From: a virus
Length of the DNA stretch: 64,000 bases
Reading direction: 5' to 3' (one strand)
IMG/VR virus record: IMGVR_UViG_3300037230_000036
Coordinates: 1-64,000 of that record
The translations under genes were made by a program, and so were the position numbers. The stretch's first letter is position 1. Every line of letters starts with the position of its first letter. Below are positions 1-8,038 of the stretch, one piece after another. The notes beneath the pieces are model-generated. The model was given only the letters and a program-made list of their open reading frames with translations, did no database searches and was not told where the DNA came from.

Positions 1-1
1 C

Positions 2-1627
2 ACCGGCACGACATGGGTGATCGTCGGCAGCCTCGATTACGTCAACAACATCTGGTCCCCTCCGGCGGGGGGCGCCGGCATTGCGACGCTCGCCAGCGCT
101 CCGACGACGGACCTCGGATCGGTCAGCAATTCTGTCGTCGCGATCACCGGTTCGGCGAACATCACCTCATTCGGCACAACGGCCGTCGCCGGGACGATCC
201 GCTTCCTCCGGTTTATCGGCACGCCGACGCTCGCCTACAACTCGTCGACCCAGTTGATCCCGGGGGCGGCGAGCATCGTGACCGCGATGAACGATACGGC
301 GGTCGCCATCGCGCTCGGCGGGGGTGCCTGGCAGATCGCCTCCTACCAGCCGGCGCTTTCGCTTTATGCGTCCCTGGTCTCCCCGGTCTTCAGCGGGACT
401 CCCACGGCGCCAACGGCATCTCCCGGCACCGATACGCTGCAGCTTGCGACGACCGCCTTCGTGGCGACCTCGTTTGCGCCGATCAATTCGCCGACCTTTA
501 CCGGAACCCCGACAGCGCCGACGCCGGGGGCCGGCGACAACTCGACCAAACTCGCGACCACCGGGTTCATCACGCCGACCTTCGCGCCGCTGGCATCTCC
601 TGCCCTCAGCGGCATCCCAACGGCCCCGACTGCGGCGCAGGGAGACAACACGACGCAGATCGCGACTGATGCCTTCGTTACTGGTGGCGCCTTCGCGCCG
701 CTCGCGTCGCCAGCATTCACCGGCATTCCGACGGCCCCCACCGCCGTCCTGGGCACCAACACGACGCAACTCGCAACGACCGCCTTTGTGATCGCCAACG
801 CGGCCACCACTGTCTCCCCGACCTTTACCGGAACTGTGACGCTGCCGGATGGATCGACGTGGGGATCCGGGGGGCTCACGGCGACGGGAAACCCGATCGC
901 CACCAGTGCGTTGGGGCAGATTTCGACGCTGACGCTTCTTGGAAACGCGACAGGGGGGACTGCAAATGTCGCGTCTCTAACCGGGGGCGCGGTATCCGGC
1001 ATCCTCTGCCAGCGCCAGCGTGCTGTCGAGACGAGTGGCACCGGAACCTACACGACCCCGACCTGCAATGGCGTCACGGCAACGTGGGTTTCCGTCTGGG
1101 CGTGCGGCGCCGGCGGCGGCGGCGGGGGCTCTGGCTCCGGTTCTACCAATGGCGGCACTGGCGGAGCTACGACGTTCGGACCGCTGACCGCAAATGGCGG
1201 GATCGGGTCCGTGGCTAGTTCGTCCAACGGAGGAGGTGGGGGAACTGCCTCCGGCGGTGATGTCAATGTCACTGGAGCGGCCGGCGGTCCCGCCGCCGTC
1301 ACAGCGACGACCAACCTATTCTCCGGCGGATCGGGCGGCAGTTCGGTCTTAGGAGGGCGCGGGGCCGGCGGAAATGATGCGGGAGCCGGCCTAGCGGCCG
1401 CTGCTAATTCTTGCTCTGGCGGCGGAGGGCCAGGATCAAACGGAACAGGGTTCGCAGTGGGGGGAGGCGGAGCCGGCGGGTTTTCTGAGTTGTTGATTTT
1501 GGCCCCCTCTGCGACCTATTCCTACGGCGTGGGGGGCGCCGGAAGCGCTGGGAGCTCCGGCTCTGGCGGTCTGGCTGGCGGAGCAGGCGGCGCGGGTCTC
1601 ATCCTCGTCGACGCCGGATGGCAGTGA
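2..1627 (+). CDS. Tail fibre / glycine-rich receptor-binding protein, 5' end outside window
   Basis: The frame is open at the left window edge (codons before the GTG at 17 continue the same protein), so the N-terminus is missing. The first ~270 residues hold four to five repeats of the form SPxFTGxPTAPT...DNTTQLATTAFV, a repeat typical of phage tail-fibre shafts. From ~residue 350 the protein becomes extremely glycine-rich (GGGGGSGSG, GGAGGAGL) and ends in LILVDAGWQ. This is the usual ending of phage glycine-rich adhesin tips, which fold as polyglycine sandwiches and bind the host surface. The adaptor gene follows 4 nt later. Role inferred from composition and repeats; the receptor is unknown. 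Confidence 0.75.
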   Translation, partial: TGTTWVIVGSLDYVNNIWSPPAGGAGIATLASAPTTDLGSVSNSVVAITGSANITSFGTTAVAGTIRFLRFIGTPTLAYNSSTQLIPGAASIVTAMNDTAVAIALGGGAWQIASYQPALSLYASLVSPVFSGTPTAPTASPGTDTLQLATTAFVATSFAPINSPTFTGTPTAPTPGAGDNSTKLATTGFITPTFAPLASPALSGIPTAPTAAQGDNTTQIATDAFVTGGAFAPLASPAFTGIPTAPTAVLGTNTTQLATTAFVIANAATTVSPTFTGTVTLPDGSTWGSGGLTATGNPIATSALGQISTLTLLGNATGGTANVASLTGGAVSGILCQRQRAVETSGTGTYTTPTCNGVTATWVSVWACGAGGGGGGSGSGSTNGGTGGATTFGPLTANGGIGSVASSSNGGGGGTASGGDVNVTGAAGGPAAVTATTNLFSGGSGGSSVLGGRGAGGNDAGAGLAAAANSCSGGGGPGSNGTGFAVGGGGAGGFSELLILAPSATYSYGVGGAGSAGSSGSGGLAGGAGGAGLILVDAGWQ

Positions 1628-1631
1628 CGCG

Positions 1632-2405
1632 ATGTCCTATGACTACACCGAGTTCGTAACCTCGCTCCAGACGGAGCTCGTCATCCAGGACCCCAGCGGC
1701 ATCGCCAATCTCGCCATCGTGCTGCCGCGGATCATCGAGTACGCCGAGCTTCGGATGTACCGCGAGTTCGACTTCCTCGCGACGCGGACTCGGGACAGCA
1801 CGCAGCAGAGCACCATCGGCATCCGGCAGGTGCCGATCCCGCCGCAGCTTCTCGTCATCGAAGAGGTCTCCGTTGTCATCCCCGCCGGTGCACAACCGGC
1901 CGATGCTGGCGCCGAGCGGGTTACACTGCTGCGGACCTCGCGCCAGTTTCTCGACCTGACCTGGCCGCAGGAGAGTCTGACATCCCCGCCGGTGCCGTTC
2001 GAGACCTACTACGCCATCTTCAGCGAGCAGGAGCAGGCCGACGAAGGAACCGGCAATATCCCGAACGCCGTCCTCATCGGCCCGACGCTTGATGGCAACT
2101 ACCACGTCGAGTTCGCCGGCACCTTCCGGCCGCAGCCGCTGTCGGAGGGGAACCCGAACACGATCCTGACGGCGCTCTTCCCCGATGCGTTTTTTGCTGC
2201 GGCGATGATTTCGGCCGCGGGCTACCAGCGCGACTACGGGCGCCAGTCGGATGACCCGCAGATGGCGATGTCGTGGGAGGCTATCTACCAAGGCCTGAAG
2301 CCTGGGATCACGATCGAAGAGGGCCGCAAGCTCTCGCTTTCAGTCAATGCGACTACGGCCCAGCCACGCCTGGCGAACTCCGCCGCGCCACCTGCTGGGC
2401 AATGA
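1632..2405 (+). CDS. Head-tail adaptor-like structural protein (SU10-type)
   Basis: 257 aa. The N-terminal region has a helical motif around residues 35-55 (IIEYAELRMYREFDFLATRT) that matches my memory of adaptor proteins joining portal and tail in SU10-like podoviruses. The rest is a mixed alpha/beta fold with a disordered Ala/Pro tail. It starts 4 nt after the tail-fibre stop, and its last 53 nt overlap convergently with the homing-endonuclease gene. Assignment is by remembered family resemblance and position; a generic tail protein is the alternative. Confidence 0.5.
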   Translation: MSYDYTEFVTSLQTELVIQDPSGIANLAIVLPRIIEYAELRMYREFDFLATRTRDSTQQSTIGIRQVPIPPQLLVIEEVSVVIPAGAQPADAGAERVTLLRTSRQFLDLTWPQESLTSPPVPFETYYAIFSEQEQADEGTGNIPNAVLIGPTLDGNYHVEFAGTFRPQPLSEGNPNTILTALFPDAFFAAAMISAAGYQRDYGRQSDDPQMAMSWEAIYQGLKPGITIEEGRKLSLSVNATTAQPRLANSAAPPAGQ

Positions 2406-3282
2406 GCGCTGCAAGATGACGTTCGACAGCCCCCAGAAACGCCACGGCAGCAGGTGCGGACTCGTCGAAGGTGCCAAGAAACACGGAGTGTCGATCCAGC
2501 TTTATGTTGGCCTCCCATCGTCCACGCCGGAACCGGACGCCCTTGATTCCAGAGGCCCCGGCCGCACGGAGATCGCTAAGGCGACGCCGGGTCATCTCGA
2601 TTTTCGCATCCAACGAAATCGGCACCGCTGGCTTCCCCTTCTTCGCACGGCTGATCTTCTCGCCGGTTCCAGGTCGACGCTTCCGCCCGCGATTGGCGGC
2701 GGCTGTCTTGGCAATGGCAGCGAGCGAGCGTTTTCGTCCCCGCCTCGTTTCCGCGCCGCGCTCGATTGCCTCTCGCGACTGCTTTTTGCGCGGAGCCCCC
2801 GGCAGCTTGCGAGGCCGCTTAGGTCCGTCTACACCTTTCCAGTGGGCTCTCCCCATTCGCTCGCGCTGCTCCAGGGTGAAGATGCGACCCTTATTCGCGC
2901 GCGATATCCGGTCCCTGCTCTCTTGGGCCATTCCGTCGGACCCTTCGCCACCGAGCGTCATGTTGTAGCCGTAGGGGATAAAAGACCGATAGGACGCGAT
3001 CATGGCGCGCTCGACCGCAACGGCCTCGCGCAGGTTCACGGCCTCATAGATCATCTCAACATAGAATCGTTTAGCCCCGTACTTCATGATGGCTCGGTGA
3101 AATACCGCAGCGTGCCGGCCCTTTTTGTGGCTGTGCCGCGCGTTGTAGACATGCCACTTCCAGCGGACGGCGATCATCTGCCTCGTGATCCCGAAATAGA
3201 GCTTTCCGTTGTCGAGATTGAGCGCTCGGTAAACGCGCCAGAGCATATCATCATGTCTCTTCGCCGTTTCGGTGGCGATCAT
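2353..3282 (-). CDS. GIY-YIG homing endonuclease with NUMOD3 and AP2-like DNA-binding modules
   Basis: 309 aa from the ATG at 3282, which has GGAG 10 nt upstream; the open frame extends further 5' but only into the neighbour. Residues ~13-95 form a GIY-YIG nuclease core: VYRALN and LYFGIT stand for GIY...YIG, with a conserved Arg/His helix (RWKWH) and a later Glu (VERAMIASY). Two NUMOD3-like basic motifs follow (RISRANKGR, KISRAKKGK). The C-terminus carries an AP2/ERF-like segment (GIKGVRFRRGRWEANI...FLGTFD). This is a free-standing homing endonuclease on the strand opposite the structural genes. It overlaps both neighbours: its stop lies inside the adaptor gene and its start codon shares the CATG at 3280-3283 with the next structural gene. 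Confidence 0.85.
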   Translation of the reverse strand: MIATETAKRHDDMLWRVYRALNLDNGKLYFGITRQMIAVRWKWHVYNARHSHKKGRHAAVFHRAIMKYGAKRFYVEMIYEAVNLREAVAVERAMIASYRSFIPYGYNMTLGGEGSDGMAQESRDRISRANKGRIFTLEQRERMGRAHWKGVDGPKRPRKLPGAPRKKQSREAIERGAETRRGRKRSLAAIAKTAAANRGRKRRPGTGEKISRAKKGKPAVPISLDAKIEMTRRRLSDLRAAGASGIKGVRFRRGRWEANIKLDRHSVFLGTFDESAPAAVAFLGAVERHLAALIAQQVARRSSPGVAGP

Positions 3283-4759
3283 GTTCACTAGGCTCCAAAT
3301 TCCTCCAGGGGTGAACGTAGAAGCTAGCGCTAGCGCGGCTGATGGACAATGGAATATCAGCAACTTAATAAGATTTTTCGCACCGGGTGGCTTCGCGGAA
3401 AAAATCGGCGGCTGGGCCAAGCTCTGCAACACCGCCGTCTTGGGGGTCTGCCGCGCGCTGCACTACTGGGTCGACCTCTCCTCGATCCGATGGTTTGCAG
3501 CCGGGACCAACAGCAACCTCTATGTCGAGTCCAGCGGGGCGCTGACCAGCATCACGCCGGCGGGGTGGCCTGGCGGTGCGGCATCAAGCGGCGCTGTCCC
3601 GTACTCGCTCCTCATCTGGAGCCTCGACAATTTCGGCGAGAACCTGCTGGCGTGTCCGAGCGGCGGCGGCATCTACAACTGGGTGCCACCTGATACCGCA
3701 GTTCCGGCGGCGATCATCGCGACGGCGCCAGCCGCGAACCAGGGCGTCTTCGTCTCGGCGTCGCAGCAGATCGCCATCGCCTTCGGGGCGACGCCGCTGG
3801 GCGGCTCCGAGATGGACCCGATGCTGGTGCGGTGGTCGGATCAGAGCGACGATACCGACTGGATCCCGAGCACGACGAATCAGGCCGGCTCCTTCCGATT
3901 GAGCCGCGGCAGCCGGATCGTTTCCGGGCTATCGGCCCAGCTCAGCAACTTCATCTGGACCGACCTCGACCTCTGGCAGATGCAGTACATCGGCTTCCCG
4001 CTGGTCTACGGCTTCATCCCGGTCGGGCTGCAATGCGGGCTTCTTGCACAGAACGCCGTCGTCGTCCTCGGCGAAACGGTCTACTGGATGTCGGATCACG
4101 GCTTCTTTGTCTACTCCGGCTCCGGGGTGACGCCGATCCCCTGCTCGGTCTGGGATGTCGTCTACAAGAACCTCGACGACGCCAATGCCGACAAGTGCGT
4201 CACGCTTTCCAACTTCCTCTTCAACGAAATCTGGTTCTTCTATCCGTCGCTGAGCGGGGGAACCGGCGAGATCGACTCCTACGTCAAATACAACATCGTG
4301 ACGCAGGCATGGGATTACGGTTCCCTCATTCGCACCGCCGGCACCGATGCCAACAAGCCGAGCGGCCCGGTCTGGGTCGATCAGAACGGCTACCTGCAAC
4401 AGCACGAGAACGGGGTCGACGCCGATGGCGAGGCGATGACCGGAGTGCTGATCCGCAGCGGGTACACGCATCTGTCGCAGGGGCAGGACTTCCTTTTCAT
4501 CGACAGCTTTATCCCCGACTTCCTCTGGACTAATTCGACGGCTAACCCACCATCGGTCACCGTTACGCTGTACTTCCGGAACTGGCCCGGCGACACCCCG
4601 ACGACCGAGGGACCCTTCACCGTGACCCCAACGACCGAGTACATTACGTTCCGAACCCGCGCCCGCGAGGTCGCCATCGAGGTCGAGTGCAGTGCGCTCG
4701 GGGTCTGGTTCCGGCTCGGGCTGCCGTTTCTCCGGACACAGCCGGCAGGGAGGGTCTGA
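3281..4759 (+). CDS. Tail hub / DNA-stabilisation protein, P22 gp10-like propeller
   Basis: 492 aa from the ATG at 3281; a GTG at 3272 is in frame but adds only three residues. The pattern of short beta repeats with aromatic turns (WYVDLS-like, VYWMSDHGFFVYSG, ETVYW, WDYGSLIR) resembles the beta-propeller head-completion/tail-hub proteins that plug the portal in short-tailed phages. No transmembrane segment. The only ribosome-binding site is a weak GGTGG, and the whole upstream region is endonuclease gene, so the original leader was probably replaced. The stop overlaps the next start (ATGA). Confidence 0.5.
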   Translation: MFTRLQIPPGVNVEASASAADGQWNISNLIRFFAPGGFAEKIGGWAKLCNTAVLGVCRALHYWVDLSSIRWFAAGTNSNLYVESSGALTSITPAGWPGGAASSGAVPYSLLIWSLDNFGENLLACPSGGGIYNWVPPDTAVPAAIIATAPAANQGVFVSASQQIAIAFGATPLGGSEMDPMLVRWSDQSDDTDWIPSTTNQAGSFRLSRGSRIVSGLSAQLSNFIWTDLDLWQMQYIGFPLVYGFIPVGLQCGLLAQNAVVVLGETVYWMSDHGFFVYSGSGVTPIPCSVWDVVYKNLDDANADKCVTLSNFLFNEIWFFYPSLSGGTGEIDSYVKYNIVTQAWDYGSLIRTAGTDANKPSGPVWVDQNGYLQQHENGVDADGEAMTGVLIRSGYTHLSQGQDFLFIDSFIPDFLWTNSTANPPSVTVTLYFRNWPGDTPTTEGPFTVTPTTEYITFRTRAREVAIEVECSALGVWFRLGLPFLRTQPAGRV

Positions 4760-5229
4760 TGACCGGTACGCCTTATGGGACAGCCGCCGGTCCGGGCTCC
4801 GCTGCGGCCAACCAAGTCATCAACGCCTCGCAGGTCGCGCAGACCCTGCAGAACCTCGTGATATCGGTCAACGCGATCCTGGCGCAGCTGACGCAGATCA
4901 CGCCGGCGCTGGTGCGGGGCAGTGGGCAGGGCGGCTTCACCGCGCACGCCGGCGGCGGACAGGGCAGCGCCGTTGTTCTCACCGCGCAATTCAACGAGGT
5001 CGCCACCGTCGCCACCGCAGCGGACAGCGCCGCGCTGCTGACCTCGACGCCGGGACTCTGGCAGGGCGTGCAGAATGCGGGCGCCCATGCGCTGCAGCTG
5101 TTCGGCCAGGGCGCCGACACCATCAACGGATCGCCGGCCGGCACCGGCGTCTCGATCCCGGCCGGACATTCGGCGATCTGCTTCTGCGCGGTCGCCGGCA
5201 AATGGGCGATGGTGCCGTTCGCGCCATGA
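4759..5229 (+). CDS. Small virion-associated protein
   Basis: 156 aa from the ATG at 4759, which overlaps the preceding stop and is preceded by AGGGAGGG. The first 60 residues are helical. The C-terminal half (LQLFGQGADTINGSP... SAICFCAVAGKW) is a beta module found at the ends of many phage structural proteins, in which a DTINGxxAG turn precedes a hydrophobic last strand. Specific function unknown; probably a minor tail or decoration protein. Confidence 0.6.
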   Translation: MTGTPYGTAAGPGSAAANQVINASQVAQTLQNLVISVNAILAQLTQITPALVRGSGQGGFTAHAGGGQGSAVVLTAQFNEVATVATAADSAALLTSTPGLWQGVQNAGAHALQLFGQGADTINGSPAGTGVSIPAGHSAICFCAVAGKWAMVPFAP

Positions 5230-5465
5230 ACGCGCTGGATCCGATCCTCGCTGAGGCCTACTCGCTGGCGCACCAAAACCGGGCGCAGGCGATCGCGTTC
5301 CTGTCGAAGGCGATCGCGGATCTGGAGATGCGCACTGCGGCGGAGAAGCGACGGCAGGAGTTGGCGCAGATCATTGCTGTCCGCACCGTGGGCGATGTCT
5401 GCGGCTGCTACGTCTCGAAGTTCTACCTCGACCTGCTGGATGGCGCGCTGGCGCCGCCATCGTGA
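5226..5465 (+). CDS. Small helical phage protein, unknown function
   Basis: 79 aa, starting at the ATGA overlap with the previous gene. Mostly charged helices (AFLSKAIADLEMRTAAEKRR) followed by a short C-terminal helix with two cysteines (GDVCGCYVSKFY). It closes the first structural gene block just before the tRNA. Function not recognised. Confidence 0.6.
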   Translation: MNALDPILAEAYSLAHQNRAQAIAFLSKAIADLEMRTAAEKRRQELAQIIAVRTVGDVCGCYVSKFYLDLLDGALAPPS

Positions 5466-5485
5466 TAGGATAGCGGCGCTGGCGT

Positions 5486-5572
5486 GCCCGCTTGGCGGAA
5501 TGGGAAGACGCGACGGATTTAAAATCCGCTGTCCTCCGGGGCTTACCGGTTCGAGTCCGGTAGCGGGCCCCA
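5486..5572 (+). tRNA. tRNA-Leu(UAA)
   Basis: 87 nt with an encoded CCA end. Acceptor stem GCCCGCT (5486-5492) pairs perfectly with AGCGGGC (5562-5568). The D stem is GCG/CGC, the anticodon loop TTTAAAA gives UAA, and a T arm (ACCGG TTCGAGT CCGGT) is present. A long variable arm, as expected for tRNA-Leu, follows the anticodon stem. The outermost anticodon-stem pair is A-C, which is unusual but tolerated. It lies alone between two structural genes; it could also mark an old integration site. Confidence 0.92.
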
Positions 5573-5634
5573 GCAAACTCCTGAGGTAGACGCCGCCGCG
5601 AATTGTGATACAAAGGGTCATCCGGAGGTAGCCG

Positions 5635-6195
5635 ATGGCCGATCCCATTCAGACGCAGCCGTTGATGAGCCAGGGGCGCGCTGTCCGCACCTCTCCCGCG
5701 CTACCGGTTCACGCCCGCCGCGGAGCCTTCATGCCGGAGCCCGGGGGCTTCCTTCTGGTGACGCTGCCGGGTGAGGCGGTCCGGGCAACGGTCGAGGAAA
5801 TCTTCGGCGACGACATTGTGACGGTGCGGCTCATCGGGACCGTCATGGCGAAGACCGGCCACGCCTACAAGACCAACGACCTCATCGCAGTCCGTCGCAT
5901 GGATCGCGAGCTCAAGGAGACCTGGGAGCCCGTCACCGACCGCGAGGGACGGGAGCAGGAGGAGCGGGAGCGCGCCGTTACCGCGGCCCGGAGGGATGCC
6001 GCGCAGGTTGCCGCAGCCCCGGAGCCGGTAGCCGTCGCTGCCCCGGTTGCGCCGGCACCAGACCTTGCGGACTCAGCGTCGTTTCCGCCGCGGCCAGTGG
6101 TTGCCGAGCCGGTGCGCGCGGTCGAGCCGGTTCCGGCGCTCGCTCCGCGGCGTGTGCTGGGGCCGCGGCGCAGCAAAATCGCGAGGTCGGCATGA
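5635..6195 (+). CDS. Hypothetical phage protein with Ala/Pro-rich tail
   Basis: 186 aa; GGAGG lies 9 nt before the ATG. Residues ~25-95 look like a small beta-barrel domain (GFLLVTLPGEAVRATVEEIFGDDIVTVRLI) with a basic stretch, followed by a charged helix and a disordered Ala/Pro/Val tail. It overlaps the next gene by ATGA. Likely a minor virion component by position; family not recognised. Confidence 0.55.
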   Translation: MADPIQTQPLMSQGRAVRTSPALPVHARRGAFMPEPGGFLLVTLPGEAVRATVEEIFGDDIVTVRLIGTVMAKTGHAYKTNDLIAVRRMDRELKETWEPVTDREGREQEERERAVTAARRDAAQVAAAPEPVAVAAPVAPAPDLADSASFPPRPVVAEPVRAVEPVPALAPRRVLGPRRSKIARSA

Positions 6196-6473
6196 GCGAG
6201 GGGGTGAATCCTGGCGGCTTTTGCGAAAAGCACGGCCACTCATTCGTCCTGTGCTGCAAAGATTGCGGCATGGAAGCCTCGGCTTTCCATGACGCGCTCG
6301 ACGACCAACTTTACCGCAACTCGGACTACGCGCATCTCGCCATCACCGACGAGAAGGGCGAGAGCCGTTGCATCAAGGTCCCGGTGTGGTTCGGCGGCGA
6401 GGGGGAACAGTTGAAGCCCTCGTCATTTGGCGTCTCGTCATTCAAACTCCTGCGGTTCGAGTCTGCGAGGTAA
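6192..6473 (+). CDS. Small cysteine-rich protein, putative zinc ribbon
   Basis: 93 aa. The N-terminus has closely spaced Cys/His residues (FCEKHGHSFVLCCKDCG) that could bind one zinc, followed by a short beta-rich domain. Translation is coupled to the previous gene by ATGA. Function unknown. Confidence 0.55.
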   Translation: MSEGVNPGGFCEKHGHSFVLCCKDCGMEASAFHDALDDQLYRNSDYAHLAITDEKGESRCIKVPVWFGGEGEQLKPSSFGVSSFKLLRFESAR

Positions 6474-6476
6474 GCC

Positions 6477-7394
6477 ATGCCGTGGGCCACAGGTGATGAG
6501 TTCGCTGACCGGCACAACCACAAGCTGATGGGGCCTGCCGCGACGAAGGCCGCTCATATGGCGACGGCGATGGTCAGCTCCGGGGTCCCCGAGGGCGAGG
6601 CGATCGCCACGGCAAATAAGCATGGCAACGGCATGATGCACGATCAGCGCGCCCTCGGCGGCGGCCTCAAAAGCGAATCCTTCCACCTCGGCTCACCCGG
6701 CACGATGAAGCTCCCGACCGATCCGGGGTTCGGCAAGACGACCAGCCCGAGTCAGGGGTCGCCGTGGTGGACGCGGTCGGAGGCCCGCAGCGGGACACAT
6801 GCCGGGTTCCAGTACGGTGGCGATATCGGCATGGGTATGGGCCTCTCCTCGGCGGCCGGTGAGCAGCGGTATCCGGACCAGCAGTTCGACTCGGGGCTGA
6901 TCGGGGGCGGCGGGTTTGGTCGCACCGATCGGCTCCCTTTGAGCGTAGCTGCCGGGAGTCATGTTCTTCCGGCTGATGTCGTAAGCGGGCTCGGCCAGGG
7001 CAATACGCTCGCTGGAGCAAAGGTTCTTGAGGCATCGCTTGCGACCGGTCCCTGGGGTATGCGCATCCCACATGAGGATCGTGGGCATGGGCCGCCTCGC
7101 GCGCCCACGGTGCCATCGTTCCTGCAGCCGCAGGCCGGTGGCGGCGATCCGCACTCGACCTCGATCCTTGCGGCGGCTGGCGAAATTGTCGTCCCGAGCC
7201 GTGATGTTGTTGCCCTCGGCGAGCGTGCCATTGCGCAGGGTCTCGGCAAAAAGGGCCAGTCTGCTGCCGATGTCGGTCACGATCTCCTTGACCGGATGAT
7301 CCACAACGTCCGCCAGTTCAACATCGCGTGGCTTCAGAAGGCACCGCCGCCGAAAAGGTCTATGGGCGGCGCGGTCTTCGGGGCTGCGGTATAG
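6477..7394 (+). CDS. Hypothetical virion protein, glycine-rich
   Basis: 305 aa. The first 60 residues are an Ala/His-rich helical domain (ATKAAHMATAMVSSGVPEGE) that also occurs at the start of other phage internal proteins. A long Gly/Ser/Pro-rich middle follows, then a compact helical end (GEIVVPSRDVVALGERAIAQ, then LLDRMIHNVRQFNIAWLQ). Position just before the acetyltransferase and the ejection-type protein suggests a virion or scaffold role. Not recognised further. Confidence 0.5.
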   Translation: MPWATGDEFADRHNHKLMGPAATKAAHMATAMVSSGVPEGEAIATANKHGNGMMHDQRALGGGLKSESFHLGSPGTMKLPTDPGFGKTTSPSQGSPWWTRSEARSGTHAGFQYGGDIGMGMGLSSAAGEQRYPDQQFDSGLIGGGGFGRTDRLPLSVAAGSHVLPADVVSGLGQGNTLAGAKVLEASLATGPWGMRIPHEDRGHGPPRAPTVPSFLQPQAGGGDPHSTSILAAAGEIVVPSRDVVALGERAIAQGLGKKGQSAADVGHDLLDRMIHNVRQFNIAWLQKAPPPKRSMGGAVFGAAV

Positions 7395-7397
7395 GGC

Positions 7398-7979
7398 ATG
7401 GATGTGCTCACACAGAAGCCGAGGGCACCGCTGTCGGCCAAACCCGAGAACGTCCGCGCCGCCACCCCCGCCGACGAGGCCGCGCTGTACGACCTGCTGG
7501 TGCGCCTGCACCACCATAATTCCGATGGATGGAGCTATCCCTTCAACCCGGTGCTCGTCTCCCGGCAGATCGAGGTCGGCACGCGCCCGAACCCGGACAC
7601 CCGCACGGAACCCCGCGACAAACGCCTCGGCATGATCGGGATCATCGACGACCCGATGTATGAGGGGTTCGCCGGCACCGTGGGGATCTTCCTGCAGCAG
7701 CCGATGTGGTTCTCCGATGTGCTGGTGCCGACCGAGCTCTGGCTGTACGTCGAGCCGCGGCACCGCGGGCACGGCAACCACTACGAGGCCGATCTGATGG
7801 CCTTCGCGAAGTGGGTGCAGGCGACGATGAAGGCGAGCGCCGCGATGGCGGAGTACGGGGCGCCGTTCCCGTTGCTGACCGGGTTCATGCACCTCGGCGC
7901 CCGTTACCCCGCAATGCAGCGGCGCTGGCTACGGCTCTGCGGCGGGAAACAGGTCGGCTCGCTGTTCATGGTGGAATGA
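7398..7979 (+). CDS. GNAT-family N-acetyltransferase-like protein
   Basis: 193 aa. It begins with the ATPADEAALYDLL pattern usual for the first GNAT helix. The core strand ELWLYVEPRHRGHG carries the acetyl-CoA pyrophosphate loop (RxxGxG), and a helix (YEADLMAFAKWVQ) follows. Phages often place such enzymes among late genes, where they may acetylate virion or host proteins; the substrate here is unknown. It ends 60 nt before the 1,642-aa ejection-type gene. Confidence 0.7.
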   Translation: MDVLTQKPRAPLSAKPENVRAATPADEAALYDLLVRLHHHNSDGWSYPFNPVLVSRQIEVGTRPNPDTRTEPRDKRLGMIGIIDDPMYEGFAGTVGIFLQQPMWFSDVLVPTELWLYVEPRHRGHGNHYEADLMAFAKWVQATMKASAAMAEYGAPFPLLTGFMHLGARYPAMQRRWLRLCGGKQVGSLFMVE

Positions 7980-8038
7980 CAGCCTGACCATTCTGCCGTA
8001 ATCTACACCGGAATTTCGGGAAATCCGGCGAGGGCGCG

